Shown: in pieces, positions 1-10,508 of the stretch
How positions within the stretch are numbered: position 1 is the stretch's first letter
How the letters are laid out: every line of letters starts with the position of its first letter
Assembly: GCF_022201045.2 (NCBI RefSeq)
Contig: NC_068564.1
Span: forward strand, 30,843,001-30,907,000
DNA length: 64,000 nt
Reading direction: 5' to 3'
Source: Citrus sinensis
Lineage: Eukaryota; Streptophyta; Magnoliopsida; Sapindales; Rutaceae
Notes under the pieces: generated by a model
Seen by the model: only the letters and a program-made list of their open reading frames with translations
What the model was told of the DNA's origin: nothing
The model's database searches: none
Position numbers and translations under genes: made by a program

Positions 1-240
1 CTCGTACCATAACCCAGGCTAGAAGTCCCCGCTCGAACCGAGAGGCACATGTTCTTCCAACAAAGGTGACTTCCCTGCGACTTGAACTGAGCAACTGTGG
101 GAGGCATCTTTAAGCTCGTACCATAACCCAAGCTAGAAGTCCCCGCTCGAACCGAGAGGCACATGTTCTTCCAACAAAGGTGACTTCCCTGCGACTTGAA
201 CTGAGGAGCAAACCCAGTCAAGCCACTTAAGGGGACTCCA
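1..240. repeat. Tandem duplication with 114-bp period at the window edge
   Basis: The sequence starting CTCGTACCATAACCCA recurs at position 115 with only an occasional mismatch for nearly 100 bp, so the period is 114 bp. After the second copy the sequence runs on into a unique stretch ending near 240. On the minus strand each copy contains GGTTCGAGC, which looks like a tRNA-type B box, so a SINE-like or other retroelement tail is possible. No poly-A tail or target duplication can be seen because the element is cut by the window edge. The duplication is directly visible; the family is a guess. Confidence 0.7.
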
Positions 241-1331
241 TTGCCAGTGGAGCCAACACTTTATTGGTTATTTAAAATTTATATTAATTACTCATTATGA
301 ACTTTTATTTTATAATTACATTTTTTTAATAGAAACTACAATATTTTACTATGAACTAGAGCCTTAATTATCAGCATTAGAAAAAGAAAACAAAAAAATG
401 TATTTCCCTACCCCGAGAATACATATTTAACTCCTTTAGAATTCTTATTATTTTAATTATATTATTCAGTGAAAGGTTCAAATGTGTTGTAAACTTTTTT
501 TTTTTTCACTCCAAAAAAAAAAAAAGAACCCAATTGCTTAAAGTCTATACATAAATGAAAATTCTATTCTATTAATTCCGGCACTTGATCAAAATAAGTC
601 TCCAAGCTATCTAACTATTGAAGCGTGGGGTGTGTTTTTGTGATGAGCTAATGGCTCCGTTGGAGATCCGCAATGCACGCACGTGTAAGAGGTGAGCGAC
701 AAATGCATGGAAATGCATGTACTCGATTGTCAGCATATCACTGACGCTATCTAACTCTACAGAGACACACATGCCCGACACGATATGAAAGCGCTCTTGC
801 AGTTGATTTTTTTGATTTAACCCACAACTTTGTCTATAAAACTCCTCCCTTCTTCATGACGTTCCTCTCGTCCATTTTTGTTTTAGATTACCAATATTTT
901 ATGAATTATTATATGTTTTTATTTCGTACAACTAATTACGGTGTTTATTTATTATATTCACAGTCGATGAGATGTACTAGTTGATGAATTAATGTCTTAC
1001 ACCTATTAATGTATGTTCATAAACAACGTGGTGTATGCTAATATGCACATGTTGATTGATTATTTAAACCTTGATTCTGAACTGGTTTTTGTCATACTAA
1101 GAAGTCAAGAATGTAACGAGTGAATGTCACATTCAACGAGACTATATATAGTTATAGTTAGGTTTCATTAAGCATCCTAATTTATCCAATGATTCAATGT
1201 TTTACTAGTTTTAAATCTACATATGATAGGGTCTACCATGTGCATATTTTAAGAGTTATTAGATTTGAATCTAATAGAATACGACTATATTTATAAAGTC
1301 ATTCTTAGGCGCGAATGTCTGCATTAAAAGT
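241..1331. other. AT-rich spacer, no gene seen
   Basis: No open frame of useful length and no recognisable protein similarity on either strand. The stretch contains poly-A and poly-T runs near 490-530 and ordinary AT-rich plant spacer DNA. Confidence 0.6.
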
Positions 1332-1452
1332 TCATGCGGATAGAGTTAAAAAGTAAAAAAAATACGAACTTCAATATACTAAAAGATAAAATAGTGTATT
1401 AAAATTGGTGTTTTTCTTATCTTTTAATTTTATGCAATGTCCGCAGGTGAGC
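1332..1452. repeat. Foldback 1 of a four-member array
   Basis: An imperfect inverted repeat. The left arm (TCATGCGGATAGAGTTAAAA...) pairs with the right arm ending GCAATGTCCGCAGGTGA, with a core of the form CAATATACTA...TAGTGTATT. It has the same architecture as the three foldbacks that follow. There is no coding content. Probably a MITE or foldback element; arm limits are approximate. Confidence 0.6.
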
Positions 1453-1463
1453 ACCACTATACT

Positions 1464-1490
1464 CACACATACATACATACATACATACAT
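1464..1490. repeat. (ACAT)n microsatellite
   Basis: A run of about six ACAT units between foldbacks 1 and 2. A simple repeat, likely length-polymorphic. Confidence 0.9.
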
Positions 1491-1499
1491 GCAGAGCTT

Positions 1500-1661
1500 C
1501 TCATATATGGATGTTAAAATGCAGATTTTATTTGGACATAACTAGAGGTTAAAAAAGAAATCTCAAACACTAAATGACAAAAAATAATGCATTGAAATTT
1601 GCATTTTTCTTGTTTTTTAGCTACGATCCTAGGAAATTGCATTTTAGTATTCACACATGAG
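1500..1661. repeat. Foldback 2 of a four-member array
   Basis: The left arm begins CTCATATATGGATGTTAAAAT. The right arm, read on the minus strand, begins CTCATGTGTGAATACTAAAAT, and the two stay alignable inward through TTAAAAAAGAAA / TAAAAAACAAGAAA to a core with TCAAACACTAAATGACA and its complement. This is a long imperfect hairpin with no coding content. The element type is inferred. Confidence 0.65.
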
Positions 1662-1715
1662 AAGCTATATACAAATACATATACATGTACATACACACAT
1701 ACATACACATATATA

Positions 1716-1875
1716 ATCTAATAAGGAATCCCATAAGTTATTAAAGTAAGGGATAAACTAAAAGATAAGTAAAACTTACACTCAAATGTAGTGTCATGTA
1801 GTGCATTAGAGTTGTTTGTTTTTCTTTTCTTTTTGCATATCTCTTATTTTAATAACTTAAGGGATCATTAGAAAA
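1716..1875. repeat. Foldback 3 of a four-member array
   Basis: The left arm CTAATAAGGAATCCCATAAG is mirrored by the right arm, whose complement reads CTAATGATCCCTTAAGTTAT. The core again holds a TGTAGTG...TAGTGCATTAGAG motif like the other foldbacks. No open frame. Confidence 0.65.
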
Positions 1876-1893
1876 TTATATATAGTTATTCTC

Positions 1894-2072
1894 TAATGAG
1901 CACATCCTCGTTTTAATAGATTAAGTATATCATTAAAATATATTAAAAAAACACATATTTCAATACACTAGAGGCTAATTTTTTTTTTGTTAGTGTATTG
2001 AAATTTGTATTTTTTTGTCTACTATTAACATTATCATTTTGTTAAAATGAGGAAGTTCTCATTAGATGACGA
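1894..2072. repeat. Foldback 4 of a four-member array
   Basis: The left arm CTAATGAGCACATCCTCG pairs with the right arm, complement CTAATGAGAACTTCCTCA. The inner part has the clearest core of the four: TTTCAATACACTA, then a T-rich loop, then TAGTGTATTGAAA. The whole could fold into a hairpin of about 180 nt. Confidence 0.7.
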
Positions 2073-2111
2073 TGACGACGACGATGATAATGATGATTAT
2101 TATTATTATTA
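2065..2111. repeat. GAC/GAT/TTA trinucleotide microsatellite
   Basis: A compound run of GACGAT, GAC, GAT and TAT triplets directly abutting the right arm of foldback 4. No open reading frame uses it. Confidence 0.85.
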
Positions 2112-2171
2112 ATGCATCTAAATTTTTTTATTTGGGCATATATAGTTAAATCATATTCTTAAGTATGTCGC

Positions 2172-2242
2172 ATTCTATTTTATCACCAACCAATCTCCAA
2201 CTTATATTCTATTACATCACCCACCAATCTCCAACTTATATT
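2172..2242. repeat. Short direct tandem repeat, 34-bp period
   Basis: Two adjacent copies of ATTCTATT(T/A)...ACCAATCTCCAACTTAT with a few substitutions. A local tandem duplication in spacer DNA. Confidence 0.85.
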
Positions 2243-4549
2243 TACTTAGATAGAGGCCCAATTTGGAGAAATCTTAGTCCATAGTCAATATTATAGGCAT
2301 TCATCTATTTTATTTTAGTTTCTTGACAAGATAGTAAATGCAGCTAATCTTTTGGGTATCAATTTCAACTTTGATAAACTCTATTCCACGTAATAACTGC
2401 AACGGATAAAATAATGCTACACTGAATTATAGTAAAGGGTGAATGTCTTTTACATCCCTATAATTTAGTTTAATTAGTCATTGCATTCCAATATCAAGTC
2501 CCTAAGTAGCTAGGGAAATATTTTTTATTTTTTTATTTGCATAAAATATTTGGGAAAAAACTATCTTATATGTGCCCAAACGTTCAGAATAAGCCAAAAT
2601 AGCTCATACAATGTCTATAATCTCCCCTCGTTAATTTTGTCTTTTATAATTTCAATCAAATTCTTTTTCAACCCAATAAACGAGTGATTCAAACCCCCTT
2701 TTGACCATGATCAAACTTTTTTATCGTAAATATTTGATCTTAGATGTTTTGTGTCACCTCAACGACTTTTCGTCAAGTAAACTTATTTAGCACCTAATCC
2801 CATTTAATGTTTGCCGTTTAGCTTACATAGATAAATAGTTTTGTCCTTCATCATGTGTTGCAAATATCAAATGGTCATTTTATCCAAAAAAAAAAAAAAT
2901 CAAATGGTCATAAATGGTATTTTGTGAACTTTTAAATTTTGTTATATTCCGAAATTTATTTATTTATTTTTTTAAAAAAAAGGATACGGTGTTATTTGAA
3001 TTGTCGTGGCATCTCTAAAAGCCGCTACACCTGCACAATGACTGGGGCTAAATTAATAAATTCGTTCTCGCTTGTCGAGTTGTCAATCTGTCACTGTCCT
3101 TGACAAGGAAAGGCAGCTCTCGAAGGAAAGGGGGCTCGTGGGTGAATCACATTGGGCCACATAGCCCATACAAAAACTGGCCGACGGTGCAAGAGGGATC
3201 CTCAATTTGTAAAAATAAAATATAACTTCGATATGGGGTGAATTTGTACTGGATTTGGATCGATAAACCTTGCAGTTTGAATTTGCGCTTGCTCTGCTCC
3301 GGATCTGTGAGATGATGATACGGTGAAAGGGAAAAGCTATAAAAGTAAATGAATATTTGGTGGGGAGTCTCTGACTTTAGGGACCTTCGCTTATGTATAT
3401 TTATTCATTTGGCTCAACAACCTAACTGTGATTAATTGCACCAGGGTAGGAGTGATTCGTGAACAAACAAAGTCTATTATCAAAATTAAGGGTAAAAAAA
3501 AAAAAGAAGCTTTAGATAACTGAGTATGAATTTGTTTTGAATGCATGCTAATTCAACTGATAAATGAAGAAAAGGGATTTGGGTTTGAACATGCTAATAA
3601 ATAAACATACAATTAAAGCCCAACACAAATATCATAAGAAAAATTTTCCAATCGAATATTTAAAAAATAAACTACGTCTGAGATGTATCTTTTATTAAAT
3701 ACCTTTGATAAATATTTAGAAATCATATATTTCTGGTGTTTAGTCGTTTAGGTCGGATCGAATTTTCAATCACTATGATTCTAACGTTGAATATTCTTTA
3801 CTGGTTATTAAAGTTGAAATTGAATTAGTGACGTGAAATGACAAATCACCCAGCAACTAGTGAGCTGCGAAAACCAAACATATGGCCGATGTGGGTTCCT
3901 AAGACCATTCCCCCACACCCAAAACCCCAGGGTGGATCACACCGACTCACGGATAGCCCCACAGTGGGCATCAGACTCATGGCTCAGTTCAGAGCCTCTT
4001 GATTTTTTTGGACACTCTTGATTGGGCTTAACTGGAGATGAAAAAATCACCAACTTTATCTTCAATGTTTCCCAATAGCAGTAGCAGTGGAAGCAGCGGG
4101 AGCGAAAGTCGTGAGCGAGAGTCGTGAGTTTTGGTGTGGGAGTGGGTCCATTATACTAACGAAACCGTCCACAAATATTCGGTGGGCTACATGACACGCC
4201 CTACACGTACCCCTCTACTCCCTCACCCTCCACCCACCCAAATTCCCAGAAAGAAATTAAAATACAATAAAATATGGGCTTTTGTGGTCCATTTTGTATG
4301 ATAGAATTTTATTTTATTTTATAATATTAATGATAATTATTGGACCTCCGGGAGGGAAAAAAAACAAAAAAAAAGAAAAAAAAGAAGGCAAGGTGACTAG
4401 TCCACAACTCAATGCCCAAAAATAATGCAAGTCAATCTCCCAACTTGATTTTTTCTTTTTAATCTTTGCATCCCCCCCAAACCAAAACCAAAACCAAACA
4501 GAACCAAACCCTTATCTCTTATTCCCTCTTTTTCACCTTGTTAGGTCCA
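2243..4549. other. Spacer upstream of the DAYSLEEPER-like gene
   Basis: No protein-coding similarity seen on either strand. The right part (about 4200-4549) is C-rich and A-rich and presumably contains the promoter of the downstream plus-strand gene, but I cannot assign a TATA box confidently. Confidence 0.5.
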
Positions 4550-6279
4550 ATTAGCTTTTCGGGTTAGTCCCAATTCGCGAAAGCCCAAATCTCTTTCTCT
4601 CTCTCCTCTTTCTCTCTCTCTTCTGCAAAACCCTAGATCGATCTTCCCCCTCTCCGTCTCCCTCTCCCCGGTCGGGGGACCTGAAAATCGGTCTCTGAGC
4701 TTCGTATGCACGTCGGGATCGAATCTCTCGGCTCATTACTACCGGTAATAATCCGAACTCTAACCCTAGACCTAATTTTTTCCGTTTAGGTTTCAGCTCG
4801 TCTGTTCTTGGTCGTGACTTTTCCCATGTTCGCGTCCTTTCGATTTTGCTGCTTTTTGGTCTTAATTTTGATAATTTGGTTGCTTGATTAAGGAATTATT
4901 GGTTTGCGTTTGCATATAAGAGATTAATTACTATAATTGTCTTGTTCTTTTTTGTTAATTATTTGTTCATTAACATACTTTTGATATCTAAAATTTATTT
5001 ATTTATTTTTTATCTGACTGGATGTGTTCTGTTCTTGTTCATGGTCGATGGGTATACTACTTGCTTTATCTGGGCTGGTTCCATTATTATTATTATTATT
5101 TTTTCCCTGAAGCCCAAAGCTTGATCAAATTCAAACCCTAGATCTAGTCTGAATTCTTGGAATTTTTTACCTTTTCAGTCACAAATATATAAAATACCTA
5201 TTTTAGCCCTGGCCCAGACTGTTATCCCGAGTGCTTAGAGTGAAGACTGAAGAGGACCTCATCATGCAGAAGCTGTGATGTCAATGTTAATGGGCCCTCA
5301 TTTTATTGGCCCAGGCCCAACCGTTTTTTTTCTTTTTCAATTCTGTAGTCTGTACGTTTTAAGTCCTCATGCCTGTCATGATATGGCCTGCACATGGTTT
5401 GGTTAGTAACAAGAGTTCAAGAGCTATTTGGCGCATGGCTGTTAAAAATTTTCTAGCTTGTCACTGCTGTTAAATAAAAAGCTACAGGCTAAATATTGCG
5501 GTGGCCTTTTTTCTGAATAATTTTGCTGTAGTACATGGTGTCAATCACTCAAATTATGAAAAAAATATGAGATAAGCAAGTTCTAAACAATGTTTCTAGG
5601 TAATACCTTGAATATTTCCTTGAGCTAGTCAAGGAATTAAAAGAAAAGAAAGGAAAAAAAAATACAATTTTGTAAGCCCTGTTTCGGATGTAGTCTTTAT
5701 AACTAAGATGACTTAAGCATCAGTTGTTGAGAATATATCTCCCCGCACACTATCATACGACTGTGTGTGCACCAGTTAAACTTCATGCTTTAAGAAGCAG
5801 GCAGGCAGAATACACTGCACTTCTATTTTCATTGCATACTATCGTCATTTAAATTTTATAATAGTGGTTATGAAGTCATATGTGCAGATTTCCTGATAAT
5901 TTTTTTTTTCCCCCAAAATGAAAGTTGACTCAAGGAGTGACGTAGTTTCTAATGCCTTAAAGGTCTTTTACTTGTGGATGTTATGAAGGTTCTTGATGCA
6001 TGTCTTATTTGCCACCATTATTACATCATATTTAATTGTTGTTAAGAGGCAATGTTTCCTGTGATGATGCATCACAAACAACATGAGCTTTTGTTTGTAA
6101 TTAGCTGTTAATGAAATTATTTTCCATTATTTGACAATAATTCCTAGCGTGCTTCTATTGAATCTTATTAGTCAGTGTCCTGTATTCTTCAGAAATCAAT
6201 TTCCTTTTTGTCGATTTGAGTAAATCTATTCAGCGGTTTTTTATGCTCCCTAATACAGGAATTTTCTTTTTGAGATAAG
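4550..6279 (+). promoter_or_regulatory. Pyrimidine-rich 5' leader and leader intron of the DAYSLEEPER-like gene
   Basis: A long CT-rich tract (about 4590-4625), followed by AAACCCTAGATCGATC, is typical of a plant 5' UTR/Y-patch. A good donor follows ACTACCG at 4744 (GTAATA). A good acceptor ends at 6258 (CCCTAATACAG), 21 bp before the ATG at 6280. This predicts a leader intron of about 1.5 kb. AT-rich intronic sequence fills it, with no long coding frame. Transcription start is inferred, not seen. Confidence 0.6.
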
Positions 6280-9200
6280 ATGGCAACCACCGCTGAAACA
6301 CAGCCTGATAACAATGTCATGATGACTCATGATACAAAGCCTAAAGAAGATAAAATGACTCAAGAAGCACAGCCTAATGATGAGAAAATAACTGATGAAG
6401 CTCAGGCCAATGATGAGAAAGTGGCAAATGAAGATCACCCTAGTGAAGGGAAATCGCCTCAGGAAGCTCAGCTTAGTGATGGGAAAACATCTCAGGAACC
6501 TCAGCCTAATGACGGGAAAATCTCTCAGGAACCTCAACCTAATGAAGGAAACACCATTTATGGAGCACAACCTCATGATGGAAAAATCACTTATGAAGAA
6601 CAGCCTAATGAGGTGAAAATGACTTCTGAAGTACAGCCTAAGTATGAGAAGATGAGTCCTGAAGCCAAGCCTAAGTATGAGAAGATGAGTCCTGAAGCTG
6701 AGCCTAATGAGGAGGGAATACCTGAACCACATCCTCACGATGCAGTGATGAATCCTGAAGCATTGCCTCATGATGTGATACTGAATCCTGAAATCCAGCC
6801 TCACGATGCAGTCATGAATCCTGAAACCCAGTCCCAAGTCCCCGTCATGAATCCTGAAACACAGCCTCACACTGTCGCAAATCCTGAAACCCAGCCTCAT
6901 GATGGGATGATGACTGCAGAAATCCAGCCTCATGATGCAGTGATGACTCCAGAAACCCAGCCTCATGATGCAGTGATGACTCCAGAAACACAGCCTCACA
7001 ATGCAGTGATGACTCCAGAAACCCACCTTCATGATGTGATGATGACTCCAGAAACCCAGCCTCATGATGCGATGATGTCTACAGAAACCCAGCCTCATGA
7101 TGCGATGATGACTCCTGAAACCCAGCCTCATGATGCGATGATGACTCCTGAAATCCAGCCTCATGATGCGATGATGATTCCAGATACCCAGCCTCAGGAT
7201 CAGGATGTGTGGATGACTCCAGAAACCCAGCCTCAAGAAACCGAGCCTCATGACATGATGACTCCAGTAACCCAACCTCACGAAGAGATGACTCCTCCAG
7301 AAACCCAGCCTCATGATGGGATGATGACTGCAGAAACACAGTTAAACAATGAGCTGAGAGAATCAGGGGAAGCTAGCAATGCACTAGCAATTCCTGAGAC
7401 TCATCCTAACAATACACTTGCAATTCCAGAGACTCAGCCTGACAATGCATTTACTGTTCCAGAGGCTCAGCCTAACAATGCATTTGCAGCTCCGGCGACT
7501 CAGCCTAACAATGCTTTGGCTATTGTGAATACGCAGCCTAACAATGAGGTGACTAGTCCAGAAACCCAACCTAACAAGCGGAGGAAAAAGAAGTCCATAG
7601 TGTGGGAGCACTTCACCATAGAAACTGTTAGTGCTGGATGTAGAAGAGCTTGCTGTAAGCAATGTAAGCAAAGTTTTGCCTACAGCACAGGTTCAAAGGT
7701 TGCAGGTACCAGTCACCTCAAACGGCACATTGCTAAGGGAACCTGTCCAGCACTTTTACGTAATCAGGACAACAATCAGTTAACTCCATATACCCCAAGG
7801 GTCGGTGGAAGTGACCCACCAAAACGGCGCTACAGATCCCCTAGCTTGCCTTACATTTCATTTGATCAGGACCGTTGCCGCCACGAAATTGCTAGGATGA
7901 TCATCATGCATGACTACCCTCTTCATATGGTTGAACATCCTGGATTTATTACTTTTGTCCAAAATCTTCAACCTCGGTTTGACAAGGTGAGCTTTAACAC
8001 TGTCCAAGGGGATTGCGTTGCCACATATTTGAGAGAAAAGCAAAGTCTTATGAAGTTCATTGAGGGCATACCTGGACGATTTTGCCTTACGCTGGATTTG
8101 TGGACTTCAAATCACACCTTAGGGTATGTATTTATCACTGGACACTTCATTGATAGTGAGTGGAAGCTGCAGAGAAGGATTCTCAATGTTGTGATGGAAC
8201 CGTATCCTGAATCTGACAATGCTTTTAGCCATGCAGTTGCTGCATGCATTTCTGATTGGAGTTTGGAGGGTAGGGTGTTTTCTCTCACTTTTGGACATCC
8301 GCTACCTGAAGCGGGGCTTGATTGTCTTAGGCCCTTATTATGCATCAAGAATCCCCTTATTCTTAATGGGCAGTTATTGGTTGGGAATTGCATTGCTCAT
8401 ACTTTGAGCAGCATGGCAAAGGATGTGTTAGCAGCTGGACGAGAAATTGTCAGGAAAATTCGTGATAGTGTAAAGTATGTGAAAACTTCAGAATCTCATG
8501 AAGAAAAGTTTGTTGAACTGAAGCAACAACTTCAAGTGCCCAGTGAAAAGAGCCTATCTCTTGATGACCAAACTAAATGGAATACAACATATCACATGCT
8601 GGTGGCTGCTTCTGAGTTGAAGGAAGTGTTTTCTTGCTTGGATACTTCTGATCCCGATTACAAAGAAGCCCCATCTATGGAAGACTGGAGGCTGGTAGAG
8701 ACTCTCTGTGCATTCTTGAAACCGCTCTTTGATGCAGCCAACATCCTGACTACTACCACTAGCCCAACTGGAATTACATTCTTTCACGAAGCATGGAAGA
8801 TTCTGTCAGACTTGACTCGTTCGGTTACTAATGAGGATCCCTTTGTCAGTAGCATTAGCAAAGGAATGCTGGAGAAAATTGATAAATACTGGAGGGATTG
8901 TTGCCTGGTTCTGGCAATTGCAGTTGTCATGGACCCCCGGTTCAAAATGAAGCTTGTTGAATTCAGTTTCACAAAAATTTATGGTGATGATGCTCCCACT
9001 TATATCAAGATTGTTGATGATGGAATCCATGAGCTTTTTCTTGAGTATGTTTCGCTTCCTCTGCCTCTAACTCCAACTTATGAAGAAGGGAATGCAGGAA
9101 ACAATATGAAGTCAGACGAATCCCAGGGAGGAACTCTTCTATCAGATAATGGACTGACAGATTTTGATATGTTCATCATGGAGACAACTAACCAGCAGAT

Positions 9201-9507
9201 GAAGTCTGAGCTGGACCAGTATTTGGATGAGTCTTTGTTGCCTCGTGCGCATGATTTTGATTTGTTGGGTTGGTGGAAATTAAACAAGATGAAGTATCCC
9301 ACCCTTTCAAAGATGGCACGTGATATTTTGTCAGTACCTGTATGCTCTGTTGGTCAAGACTCTGTATTTGATACTGTGAGCAAAGAGTTGGATCGGTACA
9401 GGAGTTCCTTACGACCAGAGACGGTGGAAGCCCTTATATGTGCAAAGGATTGGTTCCAGTATGGATCTTCAGAAGGATCAAATGCACTTGTGAAATTGGA
9501 AATTTAG
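6280..9507 (+). CDS. DAYSLEEPER: DAYSLEEPER-like domesticated hAT transposase with enlarged repeat N-terminus
   Basis: A single-exon 1075-residue protein. Residues ~5-435 are an unusual chain of about 38 degenerate ETQP-type repeats of 10-12 residues (e.g. PHDAVMTPETQ). A BED zinc finger follows: W442, H445-F446, C459-x2-C462, H479-x3-H483, within WEHF and TSHLKRH. Next comes an hAT RNase-H-like core with LDLWTS (D606) and NCIAH (C704-x2-H707), then a C-terminal hAT dimerisation region (~978-1063, SELDQYLDE, LRPETVEALICA). Arabidopsis DAYSLEEPER (At3g42170) is a domesticated hAT gene needed for development that binds promoter DNA as a nuclear regulator. Its sequence as I recall it is about 700 residues with only a few ETQP repeats, so the N-terminus here is expanded. 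No terminal inverted repeats or target duplications flank the gene, and the frame is intact, which fits domestication. Loss or retention of cutting activity cannot be judged by eye. Confidence 0.92.
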   Translation: MATTAETQPDNNVMMTHDTKPKEDKMTQEAQPNDEKITDEAQANDEKVANEDHPSEGKSPQEAQLSDGKTSQEPQPNDGKISQEPQPNEGNTIYGAQPHDGKITYEEQPNEVKMTSEVQPKYEKMSPEAKPKYEKMSPEAEPNEEGIPEPHPHDAVMNPEALPHDVILNPEIQPHDAVMNPETQSQVPVMNPETQPHTVANPETQPHDGMMTAEIQPHDAVMTPETQPHDAVMTPETQPHNAVMTPETHLHDVMMTPETQPHDAMMSTETQPHDAMMTPETQPHDAMMTPEIQPHDAMMIPDTQPQDQDVWMTPETQPQETEPHDMMTPVTQPHEEMTPPETQPHDGMMTAETQLNNELRESGEASNALAIPETHPNNTLAIPETQPDNAFTVPEAQPNNAFAAPATQPNNALAIVNTQPNNEVTSPETQPNKRRKKKSIVWEHFTIETVSAGCRRACCKQCKQSFAYSTGSKVAGTSHLKRHIAKGTCPALLRNQDNNQLTPYTPRVGGSDPPKRRYRSPSLPYISFDQDRCRHEIARMIIMHDYPLHMVEHPGFITFVQNLQPRFDKVSFNTVQGDCVATYLREKQSLMKFIEGIPGRFCLTLDLWTSNHTLGYVFITGHFIDSEWKLQRRILNVVMEPYPESDNAFSHAVAACISDWSLEGRVFSLTFGHPLPEAGLDCLRPLLCIKNPLILNGQLLVGNCIAHTLSSMAKDVLAAGREIVRKIRDSVKYVKTSESHEEKFVELKQQLQVPSEKSLSLDDQTKWNTTYHMLVAASELKEVFSCLDTSDPDYKEAPSMEDWRLVETLCAFLKPLFDAANILTTTTSPTGITFFHEAWKILSDLTRSVTNEDPFVSSISKGMLEKIDKYWRDCCLVLAIAVVMDPRFKMKLVEFSFTKIYGDDAPTYIKIVDDGIHELFLEYVSLPLPLTPTYEEGNAGNNMKSDESQGGTLLSDNGLTDFDMFIMETTNQQMKSELDQYLDESLLPRAHDFDLLGWWKLNKMKYPTLSKMARDILSVPVCSVGQDSVFDTVSKELDRYRSSLRPETVEALICAKDWFQYGSSEGSNALVKLEI
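6718..7330 (+). repeat. In-frame 33-36 bp minisatellite encoding ETQPHD-type repeats
   Basis: The most homogeneous part of the DAYSLEEPER-like N-terminus. Units of about 33 bp of the form CCTCATGATGCGATGATGACTCC follow one another. Several units near 7060-7170 are almost identical, implying recent slippage or unequal exchange. Units are multiples of 3, so copy changes keep the frame. The minus strand of this block also stays open by chance of composition. Confidence 0.9.
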
Positions 9508-10368
9508 ATCTTAGGTGTCGCTTTAAATCACAATTTATGATCATGGTAGGTTGTTGTTAAGTTAGTCACTTGTAGCTTCTCCTGTTTTTACACTAGGCTA
9601 CCATTTGTAACATTCTAAAGGATTGTTTGGATACATGGGACGTGAAGATATTTCTAGTGTAGCTTCTTTCTTTATCATTATGTGTTTTATGAAGCTATGT
9701 CCATTGCTTGTGCATCCTCTTTTATCTACAGGAAGGAAAACAAAGCCTGCTCTGTGACAGCATATATTATGGAAGCCCCTCTTATTATTAATCTTTCTAA
9801 TTCATAACCTATATAGTCAGTTGTATGTGATTCTGAGGATATAAACCAACAGGTTCGAGGGTGGTTTTTATTCCCCCTGAAAAGAGAATGGTGATGTGTT
9901 AATACTTTTGGCATTGTTTCTTTTTAGCCTTAATCACGTAGTAATCAATTGCCTTCAATCAGCCTGGGGCCAGGGCTAAAATGGAAATCTATATCATAGG
10001 TGTTTTGAAATAATTTCTTAGTGAAACACGAACCAGTTGATAAGAGAAGGGATCACAGCGGCAAGTAGCAGCTAACAGGGTTCTGCACTTCAAACCTGAA
10101 GCATCTCATTTTGCATTATGTTTTGTTGACAAGGAATACCATGATTGCGGTTTGTGGATTTTATTGAATGAGGTAATGCATTGGCTCGGTTTATGTAACC
10201 ATTTATGTCAATTTTCCTGTTGAATCCTACTAATGTCCTCAAGGCAGGACAGGAAAGAAAAGATCTGCAGATTCTCACCAGTGGTGGTTGCAAACGAGTA
10301 AATCCAAATGCACAAGCATAAAAATTAGCGCAAATAAACACCAGATTAATAATAAAAGGGAGAAACAA
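9508..10368 (+). other. 3' flank between convergent genes
   Basis: The DAYSLEEPER-like stop at 9505-9507 is followed by T-rich 3' UTR-like sequence. The next gene runs towards it on the other strand. No coding similarity was found in this stretch. Confidence 0.6.
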
Positions 10369-10374
10369 CTTTAT
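10369..10374 (-). terminator. Candidate AATAAA poly-A signal of the RFS6-like gene
   Basis: The plus strand reads TTTATT, which is AATAAA on the minus strand, about 135 bp beyond the stop codon at 10509-10511. The position fits a plant 3' UTR. Plant poly-A signals are loose, so this is a candidate only. Confidence 0.5.
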
Positions 10375-10508
10375 TGAATTTCTTTCTCTACATAAATTCC
10401 AAATGAAAATGATACGTTTTTTGGGGGAAATTTGGTGTTACCCTCCCACCACAGACCCCACGTTATACAAACTCATAATTTCTAGACTAATGTGGACATT
10501 TTGATGAT

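Noticed and set aside
6250-7314. 354-codon minus-strand frame rich in HH, RLGF and SHH units
   Set aside because: It is the complement of the in-frame ETQP repeat array; repeat composition keeps several frames open. No domain, and the plus-strand protein is clearly real.
6280-9507. Active autonomous hAT transposon
   Set aside because: No inverted ends or 8-bp duplication found around the gene, it has a long spliced leader, and it matches the domesticated DAYSLEEPER lineage.
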